Below, in pieces: positions 41,924 through 52,300 of a DNA stretch of 64,000 bases. Positions within the stretch are counted from its first letter, which is position 1; each line of letters starts with the position of its first letter. Below the pieces are notes generated by a model. That model had not been told where the DNA came from. It did no database searches and saw only the letters and a list, made by a program, of their open reading frames with translations. Source of the DNA: DSOI01 sp041394885. Lineage in GTDB: Bacteria; Acidobacteriota; Terriglobia; Bryobacterales; Bryobacteraceae. The position numbers and the translations under genes are program-made. The stretch is from contig JAWKHI010000021.1 of the NCBI GenBank assembly GCA_041394885.1, positions 1-64,000 of the forward strand, given 5' to 3'.

Positions 41924-43351
41924 TTAGATCGCGGGCCGTTTCGTGTGCCAGTCTGTCGACTTCTGATACTCGCGCCCGTAGGCCAGCAGCGTGTTCTCGT
42001 TGAACGGCCGGCCCACCAGGCTGATCGCCACCGGCAACCCCTCCGCCATGCCGCAAGGCATGCACAGCGCCGGCAGCCCAGCCAGGTTCGCCGCGGGAAT
42101 CAGCCCTTGCAGGCCGCGGGATTTCGGAGACTCGCCGCCTCTTCCGCCGCCATCGAGAGGGTCACTCACTTTCGACGCCACGGAATTGCGCGCCGGCGTC
42201 AATAAGACGTCCACGTCCACGAACAGCTTCTGGAACGCCTTCCGGATCAGGGCCCGGATCCGCATCGCCCGCAGGTAGTCTTTCGCCAGCACGTCCTGCG
42301 AAGCCTTGATCCCCGCGATCTGCTTGGCATCGGCGAGTTTATCCACCTGCCCTGAACTCACCAGATCTTCAAAAATCGAACCTTGCTCCGCGGAGATGAT
42401 CGTCGAAATTACCGGGCCGTAGGGGAACTCGGGAATCTCCACCTCCACCATCTTGGACCCCATGGCCCGGAAAGCCTCGAGCGTCTGTGCGAACGCCGGA
42501 CGCGCGGCCTCATCCGGCCATTCCTCGAAATCGGCCCGGTTGTAGCCGATCGTCAGATCCGTAAACTTCCTCGCGAATTGCGGGGCGTAGTAGAAGCTCT
42601 TTCCGGCGCTGCCGGGGTCGCCGCTGTCGCCGCCCGAAATCGTCTGTAGAATCAGGCCGCAATCTTCGGCGGTGCGCCCCATCGGCCCGATTTTGTCGAG
42701 CGTCCAGGAAAGGGCCATCGCCCCGCGCCGGCTTACCAGGCCGTAGGTAGGGCGCAATCCGGTGATGCCGCAGTAGGCCGCCGGAGTCAGGATAGAGCCC
42801 GACGTCTCCGAACCCAAGGCGAACGAGACCAGACCCGCCGCAACCGCGCTTCCAGAGCCGCTCGACGATCCGCCGGACCAGCGGCTCCGGTCCCACGGGT
42901 TCAGCCCCGGTCCGGTCATCGACGCGGCTGCGAATCGATACCCGCCGCCACCGGCCAGTTCCACCATGGCCAGCTTTCCGATCAGGACCGCGCCCGTTTT
43001 TTCCAGTTTGGAAACCACCGCTGCATGCTCATCGAACACTTGGCCCGCATAGGGCGCCGCTCCCCACGCGGTCGGCTTGCCGGCGAAGCTCAAAAGATCC
43101 TTCGCGCCATACGGTATTCCCTGCAAAGGGCCCCTGTAGCGTTCTCGCTTCAAATCCCAATCCACGTCCTTGGCTTTGCGCAGCGCATACTCGCGCAAGG
43201 GCAGCGCCAGAGCGTTGTACCGCGGAGCCAGCTTCTCGAGCCTGTTACAGTAGGCCTCGGTCAGCTCATAACAACTGAATTCCTTGGCCCTGAGCCGCCG
43301 GTTGAGGTCGGTGAGGGGAGCGAAAAAGACGGAATCGTCGAAAGAAGCCAT
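41924..43351 (-). CDS. Amidase (amidase signature family)
   Basis: 475 residues, convergent with gspD. The amidase signature catalytic triad is seen: Lys in 'GIPYGAKDLLSF', cis-Ser and Ser nucleophile in 'WSGGSSSGSGSAVAAGLV' and 'ALGSETSGSILTPAAYCGITGLRPT'. Relatives include GatA and many nonspecific amidases. It has no signal peptide. GatB and GatC are not next to it, so a tRNA amidotransferase role is unlikely. It follows a small Tat-signal peptide gene by 7 bases. Confidence 0.9.
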   Translation of the reverse strand: MASFDDSVFFAPLTDLNRRLRAKEFSCYELTEAYCNRLEKLAPRYNALALPLREYALRKAKDVDWDLKRERYRGPLQGIPYGAKDLLSFAGKPTAWGAAPYAGQVFDEHAAVVSKLEKTGAVLIGKLAMVELAGGGGYRFAAASMTGPGLNPWDRSRWSGGSSSGSGSAVAAGLVSFALGSETSGSILTPAAYCGITGLRPTYGLVSRRGAMALSWTLDKIGPMGRTAEDCGLILQTISGGDSGDPGSAGKSFYYAPQFARKFTDLTIGYNRADFEEWPDEAARPAFAQTLEAFRAMGSKMVEVEIPEFPYGPVISTIISAEQGSIFEDLVSSGQVDKLADAKQIAGIKASQDVLAKDYLRAMRIRALIRKAFQKLFVDVDVLLTPARNSVASKVSDPLDGGGRGGESPKSRGLQGLIPAANLAGLPALCMPCGMAEGLPVAISLVGRPFNENTLLAYGREYQKSTDWHTKRPAI

Positions 43352-43358
43352 GCCGGTC

Positions 43359-43544
43359 TCAAGCCTCGAACCGGAAGGCCGGCTCCAGACTCATCTCGAT
43401 CTTGAACTTGGCTAAAGTCTCGCGGTTCCGCTCCAAATTTCGCTGTGCCAACGCGTTCAAATCCTCGGATGCTGTTTGTGCCGCAGCCGGAACAGGCATC
43501 GCAGCCGGTGCGAGCAGCGCGCCCGCCATCTGCCTTCGAGTCAT
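43359..43544 (-). CDS. Small exported protein upstream of amidase
   Basis: 61 residues with a Tat-like signal ('TRRQMAGALLAPAAMPVPAAAQ') and a mature part of only about 37 residues ('NALAQRNLERNRETLAKFKI' and 'PAFRFEA'). Its stop lies 7 bases before the amidase start, so the two form an operon. Small proteins of this kind precede amidases or peptidase-like enzymes in related genomes as accessory or leftover N-termini; the role here is unknown. It could also be the signal-peptide exon of an ancestral longer amidase. Confidence 0.55.
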   Translation of the reverse strand: MTRRQMAGALLAPAAMPVPAAAQTASEDLNALAQRNLERNRETLAKFKIEMSLEPAFRFEA

Positions 43545-43611
43545 GTGACCATTCTATCCCGGGCGGGCCGGCGGAACGCTCGTCCGGGAGAAGCTCCCAA
43601 GTACCCGCCGG

Positions 43612-45111
43612 CTACCCGAGAGCTTCTACCGCGGCGCGCTCCATGGCCGCGCGGGGAGCCGTTTCACCCGTCCACACTTCGAACTGCCGAACGGCCTGCT
43701 CGAGAAACATTTGCAGTCCGGGCACCACGGTCCTGCCTTCGGCGAGGGCGCGCTGGACCAGAAGCGTTTCGCGAGGATTGTAGACCATGTCGAAGACGAG
43801 GTCCGCCGGGATGCGGTCCCGGAAGAAACACTCGTTGGCGTGAGGAAACATGCCCATCGGAGTGCAATGCACCAGCGCGTCGAAGTGCAGCGTTTCCACT
43901 TGATCCCGCGACACTGGCGTGGCCCCGCAAAGCTTGGAAAGCGCCCGCACCCGATCCATGTTGCGGCCCACTACGGAAATCGAGGCGCCGGCGTCGGCCA
44001 AAGCGAATGCCGCGCTACGCGCCGCGCCGCCGTTACCCACGATGAGGATGGAGGACTTGTTGAATGCCAGGTGCTTTTTCAGCGGCACGATCACCCCGTC
44101 CACGTCCGTGTTGGTGCCGCGCCACTTGCCGGCTTTCCGCCACACGGTGTTCACGGCCCCGATCCGCCGCGTCAAAGGATCGACGATGTCGAGATAGCGC
44201 ATGATCTTCTGCTTGTGCGGGATGGTGACGCTGAATCCGGCCAGCGGCAGTTTGTCGCCAAGAATGAAGAAGTCCTTAAGTTGCGCCGCCTGCACCAGGA
44301 ACGGGAGATAGACGGCATCCATGCGCCGGCTCTGGAACGCCCGGTTGTGAACCGCGGGCGAGATTGAATGTCGCACCGGGTCCGCGATGACACCGTAGAT
44401 TTTTGCGTTTTTGGTGAACTTCTCCACCCGGTACATCTGCCGGAGGAGCCGTGCGCAGATTTGTCCGGGCGCGGTTCCCTCCACCGCGTTCGGTGCGGCG
44501 TAGGTATAAACGCCGCCCATCGCGGGGGATAGGATCCGCGTGGCGAGCCCCGCTTCCCCCATCGCCAGCATGATGAGGGGCGTCCGCGGGTTGTTCCTCG
44601 CGAGCGACAATACGCGCAGGTTGTCAGAGGGCTTGCGGGCCGTGGTCACCAGCTTGTAGGCGTCGGCGGGAATTTTCGTCATCCGGCGCAGGATCGGCTC
44701 CACGTTCGGTGTCCCGCCGTAATTGTGGAAAGATACGATTACCCAGGCCTTACTGCGCAAATGATCGACGCCTGCCCGAGCCAACTCGGCGCTCTCGATT
44801 TCGATATCCACCGCGCGCGCTCCGGCGTCGATCGCCTGCTCGAGCAGCGTGGTCTGCTCGTCGATGCTGCCGTTGAACCTTCCGTGATTCTGGTGCCGCC
44901 GGCAGGTGGCGAGGACGGTGCAATCGGGATGATCGGCCAGGAATCTTTCGATCGCTCCGATGCCCTCTTTCGGATCGGAGAGATAATCGATACGGAATTC
45001 GAGGAACGACTCGCCGGATTCCACCTCTCGATGGGCGTGCTCCAGCAGGCTCGCCGTGTCGGGTAGCCCGAGAGCAATGCAGACTTTCGGTAGATTGGCG
45101 TTGCGTGCCAT
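43612..45111 (-). CDS. aroDE: Bifunctional 3-dehydroquinate dehydratase / shikimate dehydrogenase
   Basis: 499 residues, two enzymes of the shikimate pathway in one chain. Residues 1-225 are type I dehydroquinase, with the active-site His in 'VIVSFHNYGGTP' and Schiff-base Lys in 'DAYKLVTTARKPSD'. Residues 235-499 are shikimate dehydrogenase, with 'GVIADPVRHSISPAVHNRAF', 'GFSVTIPHKQKIM' (catalytic Lys), NADP-binding 'ILIVGNGGAARSAAFALADAG' and 'DMVYNPRETLL'. The fused order DHQD-SDH is known in plants, Chlamydia and some bacteria. No other aro genes are nearby. Confidence 0.95.
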   Translation of the reverse strand: MARNANLPKVCIALGLPDTASLLEHAHREVESGESFLEFRIDYLSDPKEGIGAIERFLADHPDCTVLATCRRHQNHGRFNGSIDEQTTLLEQAIDAGARAVDIEIESAELARAGVDHLRSKAWVIVSFHNYGGTPNVEPILRRMTKIPADAYKLVTTARKPSDNLRVLSLARNNPRTPLIMLAMGEAGLATRILSPAMGGVYTYAAPNAVEGTAPGQICARLLRQMYRVEKFTKNAKIYGVIADPVRHSISPAVHNRAFQSRRMDAVYLPFLVQAAQLKDFFILGDKLPLAGFSVTIPHKQKIMRYLDIVDPLTRRIGAVNTVWRKAGKWRGTNTDVDGVIVPLKKHLAFNKSSILIVGNGGAARSAAFALADAGASISVVGRNMDRVRALSKLCGATPVSRDQVETLHFDALVHCTPMGMFPHANECFFRDRIPADLVFDMVYNPRETLLVQRALAEGRTVVPGLQMFLEQAVRQFEVWTGETAPRAAMERAAVEALG

Positions 45112-45201
45112 GGCCCTATTTCGAATCGCTCCAGGATATCACGGGTCTTTGCGGGGAGCTTCTCTTGGCAGGCGGGCCGGGCGGCGCGAAGGGCTGGCCC
45201 G

Positions 45202-45960
45202 TTAAGCCGGCAGCACCAATTCCCGCCGGCAGCCGCGCACGTTCATTTCGTACTCGATCGATACGATTGGGGGACGCGCGTAGTGCCACGTCATCCCATG
45301 GAGTTGCGCCATGCCCGCCGGTTCCAGAATGTCGCTCACCAGGCCCTGGCAAACCGGATGAACCGTGTACACGCTCACGACCGTCGCGTTGTCCCAGGCC
45401 ACCCCCAGGCCTTCCAGGCGCCCGGACATCAGTTCCATTACGAAGCGTGTCTTCTCGCGGATGGCGTCCGCGGAGGTCTCGCCGCGCCGCACCACGTCGT
45501 GCGGATCGAGAGAGCCTTCCGGCAGTTCGCCGCCGCCCGCCACCACGAACGTCCGGTCGCTGCGCTGCGAACGCACCGTGTAGCTGAAGGAATACAGGCA
45601 CGGCTCACTCACCGGCGTCAACTCCGCCGCGACGTTGGTCCGCGCCACCGGGTTCACTCCGTTAACGAACAAGCCCCAGTTCTTCAGAATGTCGATATAG
45701 CTGAGGTTGAACTCATTGAAGCCCTGAAACGAGAATGGCTGCGGGCACCGCAACTCCATTCCACACAGAGCGGCAACCTGCCTCCCGATGGAGCCCAGGT
45801 GCGCGCGTACCCGGTCAAAACCGGTCTTCAGCGGGACCGGACGCAGGAACCTGGCGTGTTCGATCTCGTAGCCGTGCTCGGCTACCGCGCCGGCCGAGTA
45901 CGGCGCGATTCCCTTTAGAAACGAGTACTGTCCGTTGGGGTTCTTGATCAGCGTGTGCAT
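45202..45960 (-). CDS. RidA/YjgF-superfamily-like protein (tentative)
   Basis: 252 residues. The sequence suggests a duplicated RidA-like fold: strands 'ARFLRPVPLKTGFDRVRAHL' and 'NEFNLSYIDILKNWGLFVNG' in the first half, 'TFVVAGGGELPEG' and 'NATVVSVYTVHPVCQGLVSDIL' in the second, the last one like the RidA trimer-interface motif. RidA relatives hydrolyse enamines and imines or deaminate aminomuconate. I am not certain of the family. The start overlaps the end of the upstream pseudouridine synthase by about 146 bases in another frame. Confidence 0.55.
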   Translation of the reverse strand: MHTLIKNPNGQYSFLKGIAPYSAGAVAEHGYEIEHARFLRPVPLKTGFDRVRAHLGSIGRQVAALCGMELRCPQPFSFQGFNEFNLSYIDILKNWGLFVNGVNPVARTNVAAELTPVSEPCLYSFSYTVRSQRSDRTFVVAGGGELPEGSLDPHDVVRRGETSADAIREKTRFVMELMSGRLEGLGVAWDNATVVSVYTVHPVCQGLVSDILEPAGMAQLHGMTWHYARPPIVSIEYEMNVRGCRRELVLPA

Positions 45961-46663
45961 CGTTGGTGAACGGCCGGATTTCAGCCTTAGTTAACAGTCT
46001 ATACTGACCGGGCGTTAGTCCGGCCAGCGTCAGGGCGCCGATCCGAATCCGGACGAGTTTTCTCACCCGGCTGCCCACGGCGTCGACCATCCGGCGCACC
46101 TGCCGGTTCCGTCCTTCCTCGAGCGTCACTCGCAGGACCGTATCCTTCGGAGTCAACCGCTCCACCGCCACCGACTTCGCCTTTGCCGGACCATCGTCCA
46201 ATTGCACGCCATCGCGCAACTGCCTCACCTGATCGTCAGTCAAATGGCCGGCCGCCCGAACCAGATACTCCTTTTCCACGTGCCCTTCGGGACTCATGAT
46301 TCGGTTCGCCAAGTCGTTGTCGTTGGTGAGCAGCAGCAAGCCGCTCGAGTCCATGTCCAGCCGGCCTACGGTTCCGACGAAGCCCGGGATGTCTTTCAGC
46401 AGGTCATAAACCGTGGGCCTTTTGTCCGGATCGCGATAGGTGGTGACGTAGCCCTTCGGTTTGTACAGCAGCACGTGGATGGGTTCGGCCGGCTCGAGCG
46501 GCTGTCCGTCCACAGTGACACGGTCCCCGGCCACTACCCAGTGATCGGGCGTTTGGATCACCCTTCCGTTCACCTGAACGCGTCCCGCGCCAATCCACTT
46601 CCTCGCCTCGGTCCGCGACCCGAGACCCGCCTTCGATATCACCCTGTCCAGCGTCTTGCGCAT
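45815..46663 (-). CDS. RsuA/RluB-family rRNA pseudouridine synthase
   Basis: 282 residues from the ATG at 46663, with GGAGG upstream. S4 RNA-binding domain (1-60; 'TLDRVISKAGLGSRTEARKW', 'VQVNG') and catalytic domain with Asp in 'VGRLDMDSSGLLLLTND', 'EKEYLV' and 'EGRNRQVRRM'. It isomerises a uridine in 16S or 23S rRNA. The usual C-terminus ('ALTLAGLTPGQYRLLT') is followed by about 55 extra residues with no family match; that tail covers the first about 146 bases of the next gene, read in another frame. RluB, RluE, RluF and RsuA cannot be told apart here. Confidence 0.9.
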   Translation of the reverse strand: MRKTLDRVISKAGLGSRTEARKWIGAGRVQVNGRVIQTPDHWVVAGDRVTVDGQPLEPAEPIHVLLYKPKGYVTTYRDPDKRPTVYDLLKDIPGFVGTVGRLDMDSSGLLLLTNDNDLANRIMSPEGHVEKEYLVRAAGHLTDDQVRQLRDGVQLDDGPAKAKSVAVERLTPKDTVLRVTLEEGRNRQVRRMVDAVGSRVRKLVRIRIGALTLAGLTPGQYRLLTKAEIRPFTNDAHADQEPQRTVLVSKGNRAVLGRRGSRARLRDRTRQVPASGPAEDRF

Positions 46664-46734
46664 TCACCCTCCATGATCCCGCGCCTGGCCCCACAACGGT
46701 TGACAATCGGCGGCCGTCACTACAACTTGTAAGG

Positions 46735-47544
46735 ATGACCCGATGGCTCTCCGGCTCGCTCGTCCCCATCCTTGCCGCCACTCTGGCCGCCCAGGGCAGT
46801 CCGCAGGCTTCGCCGGACTCCGGCATGGATGCCAACGCCTGGCTCGAAAAAGGTACGGCCCAGCAGCGCGCCAATGATCCGGGATCCGCCGCGGCCTCTT
46901 TCCGCAAGGCGCGGGAACTGGGGCTCGGTTCGATCACGCTGCTGATCCGGGGATCGCTCGCCCTGGCCGCGTCCGGCGATCGTGACACCGCTCTCGAATG
47001 GATCGAGGCGGCGGTGAAGTCCGGGGCGCGCACGGGTTACTTCAAGAGCATCGACGCGCTGGGCGACTTGCGTGAGGATCCGCGCTTCCTCTCCCTCGAG
47101 AACAAATACGAGCATCCCTGCGCCAAGGGGCCCCACCTCCAGTTCGATTTCTGGCTTGGCGAGTGGAACGTCTTCAACCCTCAGGGCTCGCAGGTGGGGC
47201 AGAGCCGCATCGAGAAGATCACCGATGGTTGCGTGGTGCACGAGAACTGGACTAGCAGCGCAAGCGGGGTCGGAAAGAGCTACAACTTCTACGACAAGCG
47301 ATCCGGCAGATGGCGCCAGGTCTGGGTGGATGATTCGGCGCGGGTGATGGACTTCGCGGGCGAGTTCCGCGACGGCGCGATGCGCTTCGAGGGTAAGACC
47401 ACCGATGCCAGCGGCAAGGTCGTCGATCAGCGAATGACATTTACACCGCTTGCTTCGGGCGACGTCCGGCAGCACATCGAGCAATCGAGCGACGGCGGGA
47501 AAACATACTCCACGTGGTTTGACGGAACTTATAAGCGCCGTTAA
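46735..47544 (+). CDS. Secreted TPR-like plus DUF1579/lipocalin-like protein
   Basis: 269 residues with a signal peptide (1-20). Residues 30-115 form two TPR-like helix pairs ('NAWLEKGTAQQRANDPGSAA', 'RGSLALAASGDRDTALEWI'). The second half is a beta-barrel domain beginning 'FDFWLGEWNVFNPQG' and including 'SGRWRQVWVDDSARVMDFAG' and 'YSTWFDGTYKRR', as in DUF1579-like proteins. Function unknown, perhaps binding a small ligand. An AAGG directly abuts the ATG, so translation may be leaderless; a TTGACA lies at 46700. It converges on the sialidase-like gene 1 base away. Confidence 0.7.
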   Translation: MTRWLSGSLVPILAATLAAQGSPQASPDSGMDANAWLEKGTAQQRANDPGSAAASFRKARELGLGSITLLIRGSLALAASGDRDTALEWIEAAVKSGARTGYFKSIDALGDLREDPRFLSLENKYEHPCAKGPHLQFDFWLGEWNVFNPQGSQVGQSRIEKITDGCVVHENWTSSASGVGKSYNFYDKRSGRWRQVWVDDSARVMDFAGEFRDGAMRFEGKTTDASGKVVDQRMTFTPLASGDVRQHIEQSSDGGKTYSTWFDGTYKRR

Positions 47545-47545
47545 G

Positions 47546-49366
47546 TCAATTCCCCGCGCGAAAGTTCCCGATCGCTTCCGAGGTGCGCAAATAGCGCCCA
47601 TAGACGCGCGCGGTGGCCACCCCGGACCCGATCCGAATTTCGGAACCGCCCTCGGCCGACCTCAGGTAGGGGCTGAAGCGTCCCCATCCGAACTGACGCT
47701 GCTCTCCGCCGTCGTGCAGTTTGCCGTCGATGACGAAGGAAACTACGTGGGGTCCTGCATCCACGATGGCCACGACGTGATGCTTCGCGCCGGCCGAAAG
47801 CGCGCCCGAGTCCGACCGCCAGTGATTCTCGGTCTGGCCGTCATGCAGGACGATCTCCACCGCGCCGCCTTCGGCTGTCAGCAGCGCGACGCCGCGGCCA
47901 TCCGGCCTGCGGTTGTCGAGCAGCGTCTGGCCGGGGGCGATGCCGCCGAGAGTAACCCACGCTTCCAACGTGAAGCCGGTGCGCAACTGCTCGGTGCCAT
48001 GTCCGCCGGGGGTGCGGCGGGTGAAGGCGGGCAGCGCCGGGGCGGGCGTCTGTGCGGGGCCGGCCCGCTCCATCAGGAGCCCGTCGCGAGCCACGCCGCG
48101 AGATTCGAACTGATTCCACAACCCATCGAGCAGGGTCTTGCTGATTTCGTGCACGCGGGCGATTTCCTTTTGCGTCTCGGTGAGGTAGTAGCGGCCGCCT
48201 TCTTCCACGAAGTCCGGATAGCTCATACGTTCGATGGGGTCGTCATCGTAAAGAGCGATCTCGGGCTGCGTCCAGCGGATGACCTTGCCTTTGGGCGAAT
48301 CGGCTTCGATGCCTCCCGCCAACCACACCGGATTGCGGTCCTCATACGCGATCGTGCGGCGGCGCGGATGCTCCCGTATGAATCGGCCGCCGTGGTTGTG
48401 GAACCAGTAGAGGAACTTGCCGTTGGAGGCGCGCCATGCGAAATTCGCCGCCCGCGGGTGTTTCATCAGCCTGCCATCGTCGTAGCGCATGTACTGCGAG
48501 GGCTCCCACGTCCGCCCGCTATCGCGGCTGTAGGTGTAGGCGGCGTGCCCGTCGATGGTGCGAAAGACACAGAACAGAGATCCGTCGCTCAACTCCGAAA
48601 AGCTGTGTTCGCCCGCCACGGGGCCGCCGGCGCCCGCTGGAGCGCGGATTCCCACGTCGCCTTCGGGCCATGTTTCCCAGGCGATTTTCTCCGGATCGGG
48701 TTCGGTAAGGATATTCGCGCTTCGCAGGAGAACGCCTTCGTTGGATGTGAAGAACCCCTCGCCGAATCCACCGACCTTGTGCAGAGGCACGTAGCCGGCG
48801 TTTTTATGCAGGAACGCCCTGCCGACGGTCCAGAAGAACTTGATCTTTCCCTGATAAGGGTTCCGGCGGTCAATCTCGAAATCGCGTTGAGGAATCTCGT
48901 AGCGTTTGGCGGACCAAGAGCGGCCATTGTCGTCGCTGTACTTGAACACGAAGTGTCCCTGGCTATCGACTCGGCGGACCTTGCCGTCGGGATAGGCCGG
49001 TTTCTCGCCGATCACGGCGCGCGTGTTGTCGGTGTTGTGGTTGTAGAAGACGAAGACGCGGCCGCTCGGGATCTTCAGCATTACGGCGTAGGACGCCTCG
49101 GGGCCGTCGGAAGGCTCGACGTCGACGGGTCCTGACCACGTCCTGCCGAGATCGGTGCTGCGCCGGGTGACGATATGCTGCCCCCCGGCGCCTTCCTTGC
49201 CGGGTCCGGTGGTGACTACGCAGAGCCATGCTCCGTCATCGGTTTTGACGATGTAGGGCTGATCCGAGTAGCCTTCGTCGGGAATCACGTTGCCGCTGGT
49301 GATGTTGCGTGGGTCGGCGGCGTAGGCGAGCGAACCCGCCAGCAGGAGCAGGATAAGATTGCGCAT
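47546..49366 (-). CDS. BNR/Asp-box exo-sialidase-like glycoside hydrolase with LamG-type domain
   Basis: 606 residues from the ATG at 49366 (a TTG at 49378 is possible). Signal peptide 1-16. A six-bladed propeller with Asp-box repeats ('RRSTDLGRTWSGPV', 'YSDDNGRSWSAKR', 'YSRDSGRTWEPSQ') as in sialidases and other exo-glycosidases, then a C-terminal jelly-roll of the LamG/concanavalin kind ('TGFTLEAWVTLGGIAPGQTL', 'VVSFVIDGKLHDGGEQ', 'ATARVYGRYL'). It likely trims terminal sugars from glycans outside the cell; the sugar is unknown. It follows a TonB-dependent receptor gene on the same strand by 18 bases, suggesting uptake of the released product. Confidence 0.82.
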   Translation of the reverse strand: MRNLILLLLAGSLAYAADPRNITSGNVIPDEGYSDQPYIVKTDDGAWLCVVTTGPGKEGAGGQHIVTRRSTDLGRTWSGPVDVEPSDGPEASYAVMLKIPSGRVFVFYNHNTDNTRAVIGEKPAYPDGKVRRVDSQGHFVFKYSDDNGRSWSAKRYEIPQRDFEIDRRNPYQGKIKFFWTVGRAFLHKNAGYVPLHKVGGFGEGFFTSNEGVLLRSANILTEPDPEKIAWETWPEGDVGIRAPAGAGGPVAGEHSFSELSDGSLFCVFRTIDGHAAYTYSRDSGRTWEPSQYMRYDDGRLMKHPRAANFAWRASNGKFLYWFHNHGGRFIREHPRRRTIAYEDRNPVWLAGGIEADSPKGKVIRWTQPEIALYDDDPIERMSYPDFVEEGGRYYLTETQKEIARVHEISKTLLDGLWNQFESRGVARDGLLMERAGPAQTPAPALPAFTRRTPGGHGTEQLRTGFTLEAWVTLGGIAPGQTLLDNRRPDGRGVALLTAEGGAVEIVLHDGQTENHWRSDSGALSAGAKHHVVAIVDAGPHVVSFVIDGKLHDGGEQRQFGWGRFSPYLRSAEGGSEIRIGSGVATARVYGRYLRTSEAIGNFRAGN

Positions 49367-49384
49367 CGGATCTCTCAATCGTAG

Positions 49385-52300
49385 TTAAAACAGGAGCTTC
49401 AGGGAAAACTGGACCTGACGCTCTCCCCGCGCCGAGCTGATGACTCCGAACGCGGGTGAGCCGAGCCCTTCGCCGGGCGTGGCGAAGTAGGGTGTGTTGG
49501 TGAGGTTGAACGCTTCGGCGCGGAACAGGGTCGAGACGCGTTCGGTGACCGGGAAGGTCTTTTGCACCGAAACGTCGTAGTTGCGTCCGCTCGGACCACG
49601 CACGTCGGGCAAGGTGCGCGATACGTTGCCGAACGTGAACGGAGTGGGCACCGTGAATTGCGTGGTGTCGAAATAGCGGTTGAGCCGCGCCTGTGGAGCA
49701 CCGCTCAACTCGGCGGTTGCCCCGGTGCTATTGGGTCGCAATACGCCTCCGCCGACGCCGCTGTTGCCCGTTGAGGTCAGCGCCAGAGGGAAGCCTTTGT
49801 TCCAGACGAACGTGCCGGTGGCGGACCATCCGCCGATGGCCCACTGCAATGCGGCCGGGGCGCTTGCGCCGATCGCCTGGCCCTTTCCGAAGGGCAGTTC
49901 GACGGTGTGGCTGATCACCAGCCGCTGGGAGACGTCGCCCTCGGAAAGAGACCGCTCCGCCGCCAGATTGTAGATGTTCTGTACGGGCGGTACGAAGGCT
50001 GTTTCTCCGAAGACGCGGCCGCTGCCGTTGTCAATCAGCTTGGAATTCGTATAGGTGAGCAGCAAGTGGTAGCCGCGGGCGAACCGCTTCTCTGTGCGCA
50101 GCAGGAACGAATGATAGGACGACGATCCCATGTTCTGCGCCACCGCGGGTGAGTTGGTGGTCACCGAAGTATATTGCGGATACGGCCGGAGGAGCTGTGA
50201 TCGCGCTACGGTCCGTTGCGCGAGAGTGCCGACATCGGCGATCCCGAAGAACGGGTTGGGAACCTGCTGATTCAGGGCCGCGCCCAGGGACTGATATTGC
50301 GGATCCAACTGGTTCCAGTTGCCGGATACCGGGATGCGCGTGCCCTTGTTTCCTGCGTAGCCGGCTTCCACCAGCCATTGGCCGGGCATCTGCCGCTGCA
50401 GGGTGAAGTTCCACTGCTGGTTGTAGATGTCGGACTTGTTTCCGCGATCCATGGCCAGGATACCTTGCCCCAACTGCGTGCGATACACGGCCGTGTCCGG
50501 CGCCTGCAGCAGCCCGTCCGGATAAGGGTTGTCGATGGTGTTGAGCGGGGTGACGCCGTCGAGGCTCGAAACCCAGGGCGTGGTGATTTGTGCGCCGGGC
50601 ATGCCGAAGTTCTGTGCTCCGGTGGTGCCGAAGCGCGGCGAATAGAAGATTCCGTACCCGCTGCGGATCACGGTCCTGTCGTTCCATCGGTAGGCCAGGC
50701 CGATGCGAGGCCCGAAGTTGTTGTAGTTGGAATCCCATTGTCCGCGCGGTTGCCCATCCTGGCCTGCCAGACGCAGGGTGCCCCGCAGCCCGGGCAGGGC
50801 GGGGATCGGCACGGGGAAGGGTGAGTCAAAATCGAAGGTCCCGAGGCGGTTGTAGCGCTCCGACCGGGGCTGCTCATACTCCCATCGCAGCCCGGCATTG
50901 ATGGTCAGCCTGCCCAGGCGGATATCGTCGTTGACGAAGACGGCGTAGTAGGCATTCCGGATCGCGCCTGCGGGCACGCTCGAGATCGAGCCGGAACCGA
51001 AGCCGGTGAGCATCGAAGCGAGGCCGTTGCCGGCGGTGAGGGAGGCGCGCAAGGGGTCAGGACCTTGCGTCTGGCTGAGCGCGAAGCTGTAGCTGCCAGA
51101 GGGAGATCCGCCCTGAAACGGCGTCTGGTTGTAGAGGCGGAGATCGGCGCCATAGATCACGGTATGGCGTCCGTGATATTCGGTCTGTTCGGCCACGATG
51201 GTATAGATGTCGTTGCCGCGGCGGATACGGTCGCCGCCGGGCGCGCCGAGCCCGGAGTAGTTGGCGATGCTGACGGTGGGGAACAACTGCTCTTGCGCGG
51301 CGGCTGCCACATTAGGGGAAAAGCCGAGTTCGGTGAGATTCACTTTGCCGGACGAGCGCGGGACGCGGCCTTCGAATCGGCGAACCCCGCCCAGCCGGAG
51401 ATTCAGGATGCGCGACGCCGAAATCGTCGAGGTCCAGTTGACCACGCCCACCAGCGCATGGCTGACGGTGTTGCCGAGCACGGTGTCGGCGATGCTGTTG
51501 AACGGGCCTGAGGTGCCGGTGTCCCCGGTGTTCCGGCTCAAGCGTCCGAACAAGCTATTGCGGTCTGAGAAGCGGTGGTCCAGGCGGGCCGACCATTGAT
51601 TGCTGTTGACGAAACTGGCCGGATTCCACGAGTAGTTGTTGATTCCAACCGGCCCGACTCCGGGCTGATTGGGCGCGGGCATGAACTCGAGCAGCCGCCT
51701 GGCCACGCGGCTCTGCTGGGCCACGGGGATGACGTTGCCGGGGTAGGGGTCGCGCACGAAGCCGCCGGTGGAGGCGCTTCTGGTGGTGAACGGATTGTAG
51801 ACGATCACGGGAGCACCGGCCGCATTCAGGCGGCCGGAGAAATTGCCCTGCTTTTCCGCCGCCGTCGGCACGGTCAGGATGCCCGCTCCGCCGCCAATGT
51901 CTTCCCGGTGACCCTGGTAGTCGGCGAAGAAGAAGGTGCGGTCCTTGACCACAGGACCGCCGGCGGCGGCTCCGAACATGTTGAAGTGAAACACGGGCCG
52001 CTGCTGGTTGCGGGCATTGGAAAAGAAGTTGTTCGCCCGCATGCGGTCGTTGCGGAAGAACCAGTACGCCGAGCCATGCACCTCATTGGTGCCGCCCTTG
52101 GTGATCACGTTGATGGCTCCGCCGCCGCTGCGTCCGAACTGTGGCCCGAAGCTGTTGGTCAATACCTTGAACTCCTGGGTGCTGTCGGGGGACGGGGCGA
52201 TGGCGAAGTTGTTGTTCTCCGGCAGCATGATCGACACGCCATCCACGAGATAGTCGTTGGTGCGGAACCGGCCTCCGTTGATGGAGATGTCGGACAGGAC

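Noticed and set aside
46700..46726. TTGACA and TACAAC before the TPR/DUF1579-like gene as a promoter
   Set aside because: Spacing is only 15 bases and the -10 match is poor; recorded only as a possibility in the gene entry.
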